Shown here: in pieces, positions 33,763 to 44,846 of the stretch
Numbering within the stretch: position 1 is the first letter of the stretch
How the letters are laid out: each line of letters begins with the position of its first letter
Assembly: GCF_030269925.1 (NCBI RefSeq)
Contig: NC_085128.1
Coordinates: 11,038,501-11,102,500 of the forward strand
Source of the DNA: Bombyx mori
Lineage: Eukaryota > Arthropoda > Insecta > Lepidoptera > Bombycidae
Length of the DNA stretch: 64,000 nucleotides
Direction: 5' to 3'
Position numbers and translations under genes: made by a program
Notes under the pieces: model-generated
Databases searched by the model: none
What the model was told of the DNA's origin: nothing
Seen by the model: the letters and a program-made list of their open reading frames with translations, nothing else

Positions 33763-33797
33763 TAAAAATAAATATAAAAATAAAAATAAAAATAAAC
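33763..33797. repeat. (AAATAA)n-type microsatellite
   Basis: A-rich tandem run of AAAAAT/AAATAA units of about 35 bases. The minus-strand open frame that crosses it (repeating Phe-Ile) is an artefact of the repeat. Confidence 0.7.
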
Positions 33798-33943
33798 AAG
33801 TAAAATCTACATTTGAAATGATAAGTTATTAGGACTATCTCATCTTTCCTGTAAGTCTTGTAAATGCGAAAGAATTGCGTCACTGTGCTGTGGTCACCAA
33901 CCAGTATTTACAGAATGTAAAGCATAGTGTGAGCTCGCATAGA

Positions 33944-34225
33944 TACGTTCCAAACCCGTAAAACTGTAATTTGCGTAATTACTGGTGATAGGTCTTTTGT
34001 GAGTCTGTATGGGTAGGCACCGTTGCCCTGCCTATTTCGGCCGTGAAGCAGTAATGCGTGTCAGTTTGAAGAGTGGTGCAACCGTTGTACTGTAAAAAGG
34101 GAGACCTTAGAACTAACGTCTCAAGGTGGGTGTCGGCATTCACGTCGAAGATGTCTATGGGCTCCGGTAACCACTCATCACCAGGAGAGCCGTAAACTCG
34201 TCCATGCATCTGACCAACGAAATAA
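33944..34225 (+). repeat. Bm1-like SINE, diverged, with part of the linker
   Basis: Contains the pre-body linker (CCAAACCCGTAAAACTGTAA, TTTGCGTAATTACTGG) and the full body to CATCTGACCAACGAAATAA. It extends further 5' than most copies here but lacks the tRNA head. About 10-15% diverged by eye. Confidence 0.82.
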
Positions 34226-35092
34226 TTATAATATTAAAATGTCGTTACTTTGAACGTCAACATCAAAGCAAGTTATTATAAAAGAGACTAATTGAAAGCA
34301 TCTGTAACTCGAACCAACGGAAGCAAAATAGTAAAAGATCAAATAAAATGCTTAATTAAACCAAGAATCCCGTTACTACCAGAGCCATCGATTGAAGACT
34401 CACAAAAAGCGCCTTATCTTAAGTTACTGTTTTGGTTTACTTAATTAAAACGTCTTGTATTACTGTGTGAGAAGTATCGGTAAACAATAGCTTTGTGTGA
34501 TTAAATGTTTCAAAATTCTAATAGCCGGATTCAATGGTGTAATTTGATTTAAATTTAATATGAAAGTCTAATAACGTTATATCTTAAAATGTTTGTACCA
34601 AAATCTCAAAAGTTATTGTCGTTGGTATTGATGGATTAATATGAGAGCGCGTTGTAAGTGCTCCTAATAAGAAAAAAATCCTTATCAAAAGGTCCTAAAT
34701 GTTACGTCTAATAATAGATATGTATTTTTTTCTAAATTAGCAATTTTTTATTATTTACGATTGATTTACGTCGTTCACTGAAGCAAATTCCCCTTTCGGT
34801 GAAACCTTAAAAGAGTTTCTACTTAGATCCGGCCAAGATACTTTTTCGTTATATTTAGTTTAGACGTTGTGCTTCTATGCCGGTGTTCAAATCTCTCAGG
34901 TAGGTACAGGTTTTAAATTAAATCCGTATTTACCACATGCTCTCGAACAAATGTGAAATAGAAGCCAAATCTATAAAAAATGCATTGTAACCTGTGGTCT
35001 TGGGAAGCCGCACAAATAGGTACCACTAATTTACCGATTTCTACCGAGAATCAATTAGGTTTCCCGTTTGAAGGGTGAGAAGGGCATTTATA

Positions 35093-36378
35093 CATAGGCG
35101 GCACTGAAAATTTCGGGAATTAACGAAGTGAAACAACATTACTATTTAAAAATGTATTTATTGCTTTTCGAAGTATTCTCCGCGAAATTTGACACATTTT
35201 TCCATACGATGGAACCAATCATTGAAGCAACCATTCTATTCGGAAGTTGGGGTCTCTAAAATGGCCGTTTTGTAGGCGTCCACAGCTTCTTCAGGTGATG
35301 AAAATCTCTGTCCACGCAATTTATTGTTTATTTTAGGGAAAGTATAGAAATCATTAGGGCTTAGGTCGGGGCTGTACGGCGGATGGTCTAATAATTCTAT
35401 GTTTTCTTGCTCTAAAAACTCTTTTGTTCTGTGCGCGGTGTGAGAACTCGCATTGTCGTGATGGAGGATGATGCGGCGGTTGCAGTTCTCTTTACGGAGT
35501 TCAGAAACGACCTGTGGCAAACAAATGCTAGCATACCATTCTGCATTAACCGTTCTTTGTTCCTCAAGAGGAATAGTCGTAATATGGCCGGTTTTGGAGA
35601 CAAACGTGGCCACCATTTTTTTTTGCAACACTCCGTGAACGAACTATTTTTGTTGGCTTTAACTCATTTTCGAACACCCAAACTCGTGACTGGTTTTTTT
35701 TCGGGTTCGTACGCGTATATCCGGGATTCGTCACCTGATACAATGTTGTATACAGCATTTGAGGATCCTGCGTGGAATCTTTCGAGAATTCTGACGCACC
35801 AAGTAACGCGAGCCGCTTTTTGCTCTTCACAGAGCGAATGCGGTATCCATCGGGAAAACAACTTTTTTACACCTAATTGTTCATGCAAGATTATTTGTAT
35901 TTGACTCATGCCAATGTCTAAAGTTGCCCGAATTTCGCGGTGTGTCACAGGTCGATCTTCCTCAATCAGCTTACGCACAGCATCAACGTTTTCTTGGGTG
36001 ACTGCAGTTTTTGGACGACCTTGACGGGGATCATCACGGAGCTTGACGCGTCCACGTTGAAACTCAGCAAACCAGCGATAAATTGTGGTTTGGGATGGGG
36101 CTTCATCACCAAATGCAGAAATCATCCGGTCAACACACTGTTTTTGTGTTAAACCACTTCGAAAGTTATAATAAATCATCGCTCTTGAATTTTCTCGAGT
36201 CAATTCCATTTTCTCAACGACTAAACAAGTTTGACAAAACCTCTTGACAAGACTGAGAATCTTTTTTAAATAAATAAATGGTATTCGATTTTTAAAACCA
36301 GGAGTTTTCAATTAAAAAGATTTTAATATGACAGGAACAGTGGAAATGGAATTCCCGATACTTTTAGTGCAGCCCTCG
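35093..36378 (-). mobile_element. Mariner transposon (DD34D), complete ends, broken gene
   Basis: This 1286-bp element is flanked by TA at 35091-35092 and 36379-36380. Its inverted ends are about 28 bases, CGAGGGCTGCACTAAAAG... on the right against CATAGGCGGCACTGAAAA... on the left, both continuing into TCGGGAAT. Length and ends fit a mariner of the cecropia-like group. The left end has accumulated more changes. Confidence 0.9.
35158..36209 (-). pseudogene. Mariner transposase pseudogene
   Basis: Starts at MELTRENSRAM (ATG 36209-36207). Helix-turn-helix DNA-binding half, then the catalytic half: SGDESRIY (first Asp), HHDNASSHTA (second Asp), YSPDLSPNDF (third Asp). The second and third Asp are separated by 34 residues, the mariner DD34D signature. 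Breaks: a frame disruption around the stretch after the first Asp motif (about 35664-35700), with the rest in another frame, and a TAG replacing a Trp codon near 35236 about 26 codons before the normal end. The Trp after GDES is Arg. It cannot make a working enzyme. Confidence 0.92.
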
Positions 36379-36481
36379 TACTAGATAATCAAGAGTTCGA
36401 CCTGATAGCTCACGGTGGGTGGTGGCCATCACATGGGCTACAGTAACAACAATAAAATTTGCTGATGGGTCTTAGTAGTTA

Positions 36482-36964
36482 CAGTATGCACGCGAGTTCA
36501 TGTCCATCGGGGCCAGAGGCGACGCGCCGGGGGCAGCTTGCCCCGCCTCCGCCCGCCTCTCCGCGTTTGTCTGACGTCTAGTGTTGTCTTTGACAGTTGG
36601 GACGCCTGCTTATCGATACCGAAAATTTACGTTAACGCTATGGTGTTATTTCATGGTGAATAAACCATGACTACTCCGCTTCCAACAAGTTTAGGGAAAA
36701 AAAAACCTACAGTGATTCGGACTCTGTCAGTTGTCTTTTCATCTGATAGTAATTGAATTGGAATTTAAAAATACTTTTCTTTATTAGAAATAAATAAGTA
36801 ATTACTTATCACATTTATTTTATAATTTGCAAAACGACCTAGTTACATTAAACCAAATTGACAGCTGTTGACTAAATCGGTAGTTATTATCGAAATTACC
36901 ATAATTAACTAGGTCACAGCACTACCGCATTCCTCAGGATGGACATGAACTCGCGCGCCTACTG
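36482..36964. mobile_element. CAG-ended MITE with TA duplication
   Basis: The left end CAGTATGCACGCGAGTTC and the inverted right end CAGTAGGCGCGCGAGTTC both continue ATGTCCATC. TA lies on each side (36480-36481, 36965-36966). At 483 bp, non-coding. The CAG start and TA target fit the pogo/Tigger branch of the Tc1-mariner superfamily, which would supply the transposase. Confidence 0.8.
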
Positions 36965-37412
36965 TACTTATGAGTGGTTGTTACGTTCAAAGCTGCGTTT
37001 CTTTTATCGTGACAATTGTGTAACTTAATAACGATAACAAAGCACTCGAGTGCTTATGTCATCATGTGGGTTGCCACCCACTCGCTTCCAATTTTTTTTC
37101 TGATACGATGTCACGTTGCGTAATTCGGGGTGGGCAGAGAGTTCACCTAAGATTAAATGTCAGTACAAAGATAAAATTAACACACATGCCAAACATTAAA
37201 TGCAAAAGTTTAATGGGTAGTCTTAGCAACTAGAGCAATCTCTTTCATATAATCATCAGATGAATAAGAATTAACTAAAGATATTAAGTGCTCTATGCTA
37301 ACTGATTGAAGAATAGTATTATTATTTTGCACATAACAATAAATAAACAATTATAAAAAAGCAAATATATTGTGAGTGATATAACAATAGTATTAGTGTT
37401 AATTAATATAAG

Positions 37413-37667
37413 GTTTTTTTTGCTTTTTTATTGCTTATATGTGTGGACGAATTCACAGCCCACCTGGTGTTAAGTGGTTACTGGAGCCCATAAACATCCA
37501 CAACGTAAATGCACCACCCACCTTGAGATATAAGTTCTAAGGTCTCAAGTATAGTTACAACGGCTGCCCCACCCTTCAAACCGAAACGCGTTACTGCTTC
37601 ACGGCAGAAATAGGCAGGGCGGTGGTAACCACCCGCGCGGACTCACAAGGTAGCCTACCACCAGTAA
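37413..37667 (-). repeat. Bm1-like SINE
   Basis: Near-consensus minus-strand copy from a T-rich tail complement at 37413 to ACTGGTGGTAGGC near 37667; 5'-truncated at the usual body start. Confidence 0.9.
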
Positions 37668-38249
37668 TGTGCTCGTTCTTCATCAGTATTTTCTCAGGGC
37701 TACGACATTACATCCTCCAAAGCTTCCAAGTATCTTTAGTGATAGGCGATGGCTTAGTTTGATTTATGTTTCATATACTCTTTTCTGTCTTTCATTCCGT
37801 ATCATTTAGGTTCCGCTTGTAAATTTTCGATAATATTATAAAATTTGTGTCATCGTCACCATTTGCAGTCGTAGCTGTTTCGATTGTGCTCTTCCAGATA
37901 GCAGTGAACTCAATTCCCCTCCGCTATTAGTACTATTCTTTTTGTACTGTGGTGATCATTCCGTCTTATAATGAACAACAGCCTTACTATCTTATTTTGC
38001 CTTAACCTTTGCACCTTGAAATGTTTCTCTAATGACAGGACTCTTTAAGTACCTGTATGATGTATGTATATGTAGCGTGCAATATTCGGTCGCAATCGGG
38101 CGTCATCGGGCGCGATCGGAGTTCCCGAACGCGCAGGTGTCCCGTGACGTCATTTAACAAGATTCGCGCGCCGATTTAAGTTTGATGTAAAAACGTAATT
38201 TTAGTTTTAATTTGTATCGTCTAGTGCCTAGCGTCGTTTACGCTTTTTG

Positions 38250-38253
<4 letters not shown>

Positions 38254-38324
<71 letters not shown>

Positions 38325-40281
38325 ATTGAAAGATTACTGGTGGCTCGGAGGCCTTTCCAGTTTCACCAGGACACGTGGGCGAGCAAAGGCTCAGCCAGGA
38401 GAGGTGGGATTTGCTAACAGCTACAGCGCCTCCGAAGGAGACCTAACAGCTCAAGAGTAGCTGCTTCGCGAATGAATCTACTACCGGATCGGAATCGCGA
38501 CCCGCTGAGAAGATCCGGCGAGAAACTCAGCGAGCTGATTCATGGGTTAGGTTGCACGGCGAACTCTTTGTCGAGTTCGACGAGTACGGTTACCGAGGTC
38601 CCTAAGCCTGCTCCTAGTGTTAGAGCTGAAGGCGTCTAATGCAAAGGTTATTGGATCTGATGGATCCGTAAGGACGTGTCTAGGGCGTCGACAGTGACTG
38701 GCTCCTGCGTGATCAGGATTCGGGGAGTAGTCAGCGGCGGCTACGATAAGGCGATTATCATGACGCATAGCCTTATCGAAGTACCGTTCCGACACTGACT
38801 TCATGTATTTCTGGATAGATTCGAGGCCCAGGTCGTCGTGTAGGTCAACGTTCCTCACGAACCACGGAGCTCCGACGGCTAACCTGCAAAAGCGGGATTG
38901 TAAAGATTGGAGGGTGTCTATGTGTGTGCGGGCCGCGTGAGCGAACACCACACTTGCGTAAGTCATGACGGGCCTAATGCAAGTTTTGTAAAGTGTCACC
39001 TTGTTCCGAAAGGACATTTTACTCCGCTTACAGATCATGGGGTAGAGTCTACCGAGAATAAACGCGGCACGGTCACGGACTGATTTTATATGCGGGCGGA
39101 ATGTCATCGATGCATCCAGGGTAACGCCCAGGTACTTGACCTTCCTGGCCCAGGGTATGGGTTGTCTAAAGAGAGTAATCGGGGGTGTGAGATTCCTCCT
39201 CCTAATCCGGGAGGAAATCCGTGTGGAGCTTCCCCTCTGAAATAGCACCGCAGTACTTTTCGCTGGGTTGATGTCTATGCGCCATTTTCGGAACCACTGT
39301 CCTAGGGCTAGGGCTGCGCTCTGAAGCTTCTTCGCGATTAGGGACTTGTTTCTACTGGAATAGTAAACAGTCGTGTCGTCGGCGAATAAAGCTAAATGGG
39401 TCGGCGGCGACCGGGGAATATCGTTAACGAATAAGCTAAATAGGAGGGGTGAGAGGACAGAGCCTTGCGGGACTCCAGCTGTGAGAGATCGTGGGGAGGA
39501 GCGGGTTCCCTCGACTCGATATCGAAAAGAGCGGTTCGACAAGAAGTCCCGTATGATGAGCACGAGACTATCCGGCACGCCCATGTTGAATAGTTTGAAA
39601 ATCAAACCGTTGTGCCAGACTTTGTCGAACGCTTTTGCGACGTCGAAGAAGAGAGCTCCCGTGTATAACGGTTTTGGTCGATTAAGCCCCACAAGAATGT
39701 GCTCCGTGAGGCGGTGCACCTGTTGAACGCATGAGTGATTTGTACGGAATCCGAATTGTTCATCGATGAGAATGCCCTTGGATGAGACGAAGTGTCTGAG
39801 GCGTTTGTAGAGCAGACGCTCATACAGTTTGCCTAGAGACATGAGGAGGCTAATCGGGCGGTAGCTCGTCGGATGATTTTTTGGTTTACCGGGTTTATGT
39901 ATGCCGATAACGTCTGCTTCTTTCCACACCGCGGGAAAGATACAGTTCGCCATAGCGGCATTGAAAATAGATGCCAACATCACGATGAGTTGGACGGGTA
40001 GAAGTTTAATAACGCGGTTGGATATACCGTCGGAACCGGGAGCCTTGCGAGGACTTAGGTCTTTGATCAAGTCTTTAACTTCCATCGGGGTGACGGGTGG
40101 TAACGCATCCGAGGGTGGCAAGGAGACTCTGCGTTCTACCTCACTGTCTACTAATTCTACATGAACAGGGTCCACGGATTGAGTGCTGGGCGTGCACTGG
40201 GTTTGCAATGTATCGGCCAGCAGCTCTGCTTTTTCGTCATCATCGAACGCCGCGAGTCGGCCTGAGGGGCCTACGAGGGGT
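38254..40281 (-). mobile_element. Jockey-clade LINE, young 5'-truncated copy 2
   Basis: Inverted relative to copy 1. A pure 68-base T tract (38254-38321) is its poly(A) tail. The target duplication CTTTTTGAAGG lies at 38243-38253 and 40282-40292. It begins about 14 bases further 5' than copy 1 and is almost identical to it. The pre-insertion locus is GC-rich (38080-38240 and 40293-40480) and may itself be a repeat. Confidence 0.93.
38547..40280 (-). CDS. Reverse transcriptase, 5'-truncated jockey pol (copy 2)
   Basis: Open from the truncation point (PLVGPSGRLAAFDDDEKA, then ELLADT) to the stop; the apparent start is a TTG, not an ATG. Same ordered RT motifs as copy 1, including FDVAKAFDKVW and FADD, all intact. 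A handful of amino acid differences from copy 1 (for example ASLPPSDV against VSLPPSDA, SRSRLR against SNTRSRLR) and no stops or frameshifts, so the insertion is recent. Confidence 0.92.
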   Translation of the reverse strand, partial: PLVGPSGRLAAFDDDEKAELLADTLQTQCTPSTQSVDPVHVELVDSEVERRVSLPPSDALPPVTPMEVKDLIKDLSPRKAPGSDGISNRVIKLLPVQLIVMLASIFNAAMANCIFPAVWKEADVIGIHKPGKPKNHPTSYRPISLLMSLGKLYERLLYKRLRHFVSSKGILIDEQFGFRTNHSCVQQVHRLTEHILVGLNRPKPLYTGALFFDVAKAFDKVWHNGLIFKLFNMGVPDSLVLIIRDFLSNRSFRYRVEGTRSSPRSLTAGVPQGSVLSPLLFSLFVNDIPRSPPTHLALFADDTTVYYSSRNKSLIAKKLQSAALALGQWFRKWRIDINPAKSTAVLFQRGSSTRISSRIRRRNLTPPITLFRQPIPWARKVKYLGVTLDASMTFRPHIKSVRDRAAFILGRLYPMICKRSKMSFRNKVTLYKTCIRPVMTYASVVFAHAARTHIDTLQSLQSRFCRLAVGAPWFVRNVDLHDDLGLESIQKYMKSVSERYFDKAMRHDNRLIVAAADYSPNPDHAGASHCRRPRHVLTDPSDPITFALDAFSSNTRSRLRDLGNRTRRTRQRVRRAT

Positions 40282-40292
40282 CTTTTTGAAGG

Positions 40293-41870
40293 TATACTTC
40301 TTTAGGCGCGTTATGAAAAATTGATGAGAGTGAAATTTTACGATGCACGCGCACCGTGACACAAAATTAACAGAATGAAGTTACCCACTAAATCGCTCAT
40401 TACAATACGACCGACGTAACTTGGCGAGTCTGAATATAGCGGCAGGTGAAATCTCGCGCATGTACACTCGTAAAAAAACGTGTTATTAGCATTCATTTTT
40501 TTGTAATATAAATGAGAAAATTATTATTTAATATAATTCATACTAAATATTATTAAATGATGAACGTTAAATGTTTATTATTAATTATTTAATATTAAAA
40601 AAAAAGAAATAAATTTAATAAAAATAAAGTATAACTTCTTACGCGCGTACATAAGTACACAGTTTATATTTTAATACTGTACACATTATAGATGTTATTG
40701 AAATAGTGTATTTGACTTTTATATATTCGGAGTGAAAATATCCCGCGATTACGAAGAACAGATAACAAACCACATAATATGTATGTATTTGAATTTGCAT
40801 ATGAATCATAAACAGTAACTTCGTCAGCTCAAAAAGGTAGTTAAAAAGTGCATACAGTTAAAATTAAAAAGATACACACACAGAGTAAGAAAAGTTAGAC
40901 GGCAAGGAAAAACAGTTACTCTGTTTTTTCTTTTACTCTGATTCCGGATTAAATACGAGTGCTGGTCGGGTACGGCTTGCTAATAAACAGGACCTTTGAT
41001 CAGGACAAGATAACATCTTGTTTCCGTTAGAAAAGAAATGCGAAACCATTTTATTAACTGTTAAATCAATATTGATTAATCACTATACATACTATTTAAG
41101 TTCTATCATTCAATTCTTTTTTCAAATAAATTAAGACACACACAAACTTTTTTTTTTATTGCTTAGATGGGCGGTTTGTGTCTTCAAACCTAAGAATTTC
41201 ATATGGTTATTTAGATGCGTGTTATGGATGTGTCATTGCTATGTAACCGTTATTGTTGTGAAACGTTGTTGTGAACAATTGATTTTATCCACATCCGTCA
41301 TTACGGTTTATAATTTAATATTACAAATAACGTCTGATGGATGGAAATTGCTTCATAAGCATAACTTTGGTAAACGGTTTCTTAATTCGACATTCATGGG
41401 ATCCTCCACGCTTATGCATCAGTAGGGCTACATTTAATTACGGGTCCCGAGATCTTAATGATAATTATGTGTACTATTATTGAGCGGGAGAAATCGGTAA
41501 CAGTTTCAATATGGCTGACATGTCCATAGTACGTAACTATGAATCGGTTATCGCAAAATTTAACTGCGAAGTAAATATAAATATCAATTAAATAGTAAAA
41601 AACAAATCAATAAAAAAACATGTGTGCAATTCACTCGTAATAGAAGTGGAACTTTAAAAAAAATTGCCTTCAAGATAATAAGACGAATGTAAAATTTCGG
41701 GAAAGGGATAAATGTAGGTTTTAGTAATGATCATAGTGATACAAAGTTTGATAATTATTTTACATTTTATTCATATAAATTACATAGATTTATTCAAAAT
41801 GTATTAAGTGCGAATATTAGGTACGAAGCAGAGCACAAAGAGAACCACGAATATAAGAAACACTGTAAAG
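40293..41870. other. No gene seen
   Basis: The first 190 bases (GCGCGTTATGAAAAATTGAT and onward) are GC-richer and continue the segment interrupted by the jockey insertion at 38253. The rest is AT-rich. The short plus-strand open frame at 41159-41425 begins at a SINE-like scrap (TTTTTTTTATTGCTTAGATG) and has no recognised product. Confidence 0.5.
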
Positions 41871-42125
41871 CAGACTTTCCCAAAGTGGGCGATAACGCCC
41901 CCTAGTGGGCGCTGGGGCCTCAAAGGGGGGCGGTAAGAGACCCAGAAAAAAAAGGGGGCGTTCTGTAGATGCTTGTGAGGCGATTTGTAATTTCATCTAG
42001 GAGGACTCTTAGACACCGACTGAGCTCTCGTTATAGTGGTTTATAAGTAGGTGAAATAATGGGGGCGCTAAAATATAACTTATTCTCAAAGTGGGTAGTA
42101 GACAAAATAAGTTTGGGAACCCCTG
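41871..42125. mobile_element. hAT-type MITE
   Basis: Ends are CAGACTTTCCCAAAGT on the left and, inverted, CAGGGGTTCCCAAACTTA on the right. The flanking 8-mers CTGTAAAG and ATGTAAAG (7 of 8 matching) are the expected hAT target duplication. A GC-rich interior of 255 bp with no transposase. The two overlapping small open frames crossing the right end are not genes. Confidence 0.78.
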
Positions 42126-42502
42126 ATGTAAAGCCTCCTATCTCATTGACTCCCACGTCAAATCTTATAAATTTATGTATCTGTCTCTTTTTACTGTCGC
42201 TTTTTTTGTTTGATCGTCTTTGCAATCACAATGCTAAAAAAGTTTTCACTTCAAAAACCAATAAAAACTCCGTAATTCTTACTCTAAGTGCGACTATGAT
42301 TGTAGTCGAGTCCTAGACGATAAAAGGAAAATCACATCGATATCCAGCATATTCTCAGAAGAGTTTTTAGCTTACATCTGTAAGCTAAGAACACTCCTCA
42401 GTTCTTTTGGGCACGATACGTGTAATGTGTACTATATGTGTAATTGTCCCTTAAATAATGAATAAATCTAAGTGGGTATTTTCAGATTAACCATTAATTT
42501 TT

Positions 42503-42735
42503 TACTGGTGGTAAAACCTCTTGTGAGTCCGCGCGGGTAGGTACCACCACCCTGCCTATTTCTGCCGTGAAGCAGTAATGCGTTTCGGTTTGAAGGGTGG
42601 GGCAGCCGTTGTACTTGAGACCTTAGAACTTGTATCTCAAGGTGGGCGGCGCATTTCGTCTTAGATGTCTATGGGCTCCAGTAACCACTTAACACCAGGT
42701 GGGCTGTGAGCTTGTCTACCCATATAAGCAATAAA
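42503..42735 (+). repeat. Bm1-like SINE
   Basis: Plus-strand, near-consensus copy with a small deletion at GCCGTTGTACTTGAGACC (other copies have GTAACTATACTGAGACC). Tail AGCAATAAAATAATAA. Confidence 0.9.
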
Positions 42736-42967
42736 ATAATAATAGTATTTGTGTGTATTATGAAATAACATAATTGCCGAAGGAACGTTTACCTTTCTAT
42801 CCCAAACATAATTCACGTGAAGTAATTTGAGATATTCGTTAGCGTTGTCGGCTTTCGACGGTTCGATTGAACTAATGAAGTATAACTAGTTAAAGTAATC
42901 CTTTCAGCGCTAAAGTTGTCCGGAATTAATTGCTGCTAGCGATAAAACCATGAATACACTCTGAATA

Positions 42968-43082
42968 GACCGGTAGGCAGCGGCTTGGCTCTCCCCTGGC
43001 ATTGCTGACGTTTATGACCGACGGTAACCATTCACCACCAGGTGGGCCATGTGCTCGACAGCTAAAAGGACAACAAAAAAAA
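42968..43082 (+). repeat. LINE/SINE tail family 'GCCGCTGCCTACC', plus-strand copy
   Basis: GGTAGGCAGCGGCTTGGCTC to an A-tail after GACAGCTAAAAGGACAAC; complement of the copies at 24944 and 52321. More diverged than the latter. Confidence 0.65.
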
Positions 43083-44846
43083 TACAAACTGTTTTAGTTA
43101 TAAGGTATGTATAGGAAGTGATCATGGCCCGCGATAGTAGCCAAATCCAACGTTGTTTACGACTTGTGAACAATTATAGCTTGTGAACACTATTTTAAAA
43201 AAAATCTAAAAGGCTTTGATATGTCCATTCTTTCATAAGAGAGTAAATTCAACTTATACAAAATGTAATTTTAAATCATTGTTGTTTTGTTATTTTGATT
43301 TCCGATTATTAACAGCCCCTTCTACTTAATTAACGAAGTTTGAACTTTAATTAATCCTTTTGTTAAATAAATTAGATAAGCCATTACAGGGAAGTTTTTG
43401 TTGGACTGACCCTTTCGCGGCTTGAGTCTATAGATAATATGTACAGTCGATCTTCGAAACTTCGCAGCTTCGTAAGAGATTATGAAATTTCTGTTCGAAT
43501 ACGAACATTCTGAGTGTTTGTTTAATGTTTAATCAATCTTTCTTCTAAAGCTCTCCAATAAAAAGGGAGCAATTTAGGATAGGATTCACATTATGATATA
43601 GAAAATTACTATACTTAGATATTGGCCGTTGTATAATTTTGGAACGAAGTTTTTTCTGAAAATTATGATTAGAGATTTTAACATGAGCACTTATAAGATT
43701 TTTTTTTAATTCACAAAAATAACGCGAAGTTTAATAGTTGTACGTGTGTGTTACGACGAAGACTAAAAGAGATATTTAAGTAAAAAATTAAATACCCTAT
43801 TTAGTCGTTCCATGATAGATGTGTATCCTTGGAACATCGGGGTCATTAGTAACACGAGAGCATACATGTATTTCAAGATAATTATTACGTTACAAATTAT
43901 TTTTGCGAATACCGGGTAGGTAGGTCTCTTAACATCGCAAATTATAATTACTGACATCATTCAACATTATCATTACAATTACTTTGATCTAGTTCTTATT
44001 AGTAATTATTTTGATGTGGTTATTGAATGGTAAAAATCATGATGTTGTTTGCTGTTTGGTTTTTATCTTTTGCACAGCACGATTTTTAGCTCTGAAATTT
44101 TCTTTTGACAACTCTCTTTTTTGACAGCAGTTGCGATGTCAGGATTATTTTAAGTGATTTTATGACCAGGTAACTAAGACCTTTAAGTCAAGTCTTATTT
44201 TAATTTTAATGAAATCTTTTTTATATGAAAAATGATAATAATATCATGAAATGAAATGCAATGAGATAAGATAGTATGAGATGAAATATAATCTCAGTAA
44301 AATGGTGGTCATTTACTGAGAGTTTTTCAGTCGACTTTTTGGAAGATCCCGAGAAGTTACGTTCAGCATCTTTGTTTCATTTTCCCACGTTTGTACACTT
44401 TCACAGATACTAAACAGTTAATAAACCACCGTTATTACAGATTTATTAAACCTGAAGAAATACTAAATAGACAAAATAAAACAAATCTCACCACTTCACT
44501 CCTCGCGTTCCCGCCAAAAAGTCCATGTCAGGATTATAAATTAATAGATAGAATATAAAAAAACATCGGAATTACATAAAATTTTAGATATAGAATATAT
44601 ATAGCGTGTGAATTAATATATGATCAACATATTTAGGCGATAGACCGAACAATAACGAGTATTTTTACATATTTAATAACCTAATATAATCCGTGTAAAC
44701 GAATTGCGTAAGAACGAAATTCGTTTGCCAATGACATCCAATACAACGTAAAAAGCAATTGAATTTATTGTTCTAGACGGGTAGGGCTCACGGTACATGT
44801 ATGGATTATTTCTTCACAACATATTCAACCTCTAATACTATACCTA
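43083..44846. other. No gene seen
   Basis: AT-rich intergenic stretch between a SINE-like tail and a mariner. Open frames are short and contain no recognised motif. A local run of GATGAAAT/GATAAGAT-like words near 44250-44300 is low-complexity. Confidence 0.55.

Larger units (their letters stand above)
34985..36470 (+). repeat. Ancient Bm1-like SINE split by a mariner
   Basis: The left piece (34985-35092) matches the SINE middle (AGGTACCACTAATTTACCGA, CGTTTGAAGGGTGAGAAG). The right piece (36379-36470) resumes with 'GAGTTCGACCTGATAGCTCACGG TGGGTGG' and GGGCTACAGTAACAAC. The mariner at 35093-36378 lies exactly between. The SINE is highly diverged, so the host copy is much older than its guest. 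Confidence 0.65.
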
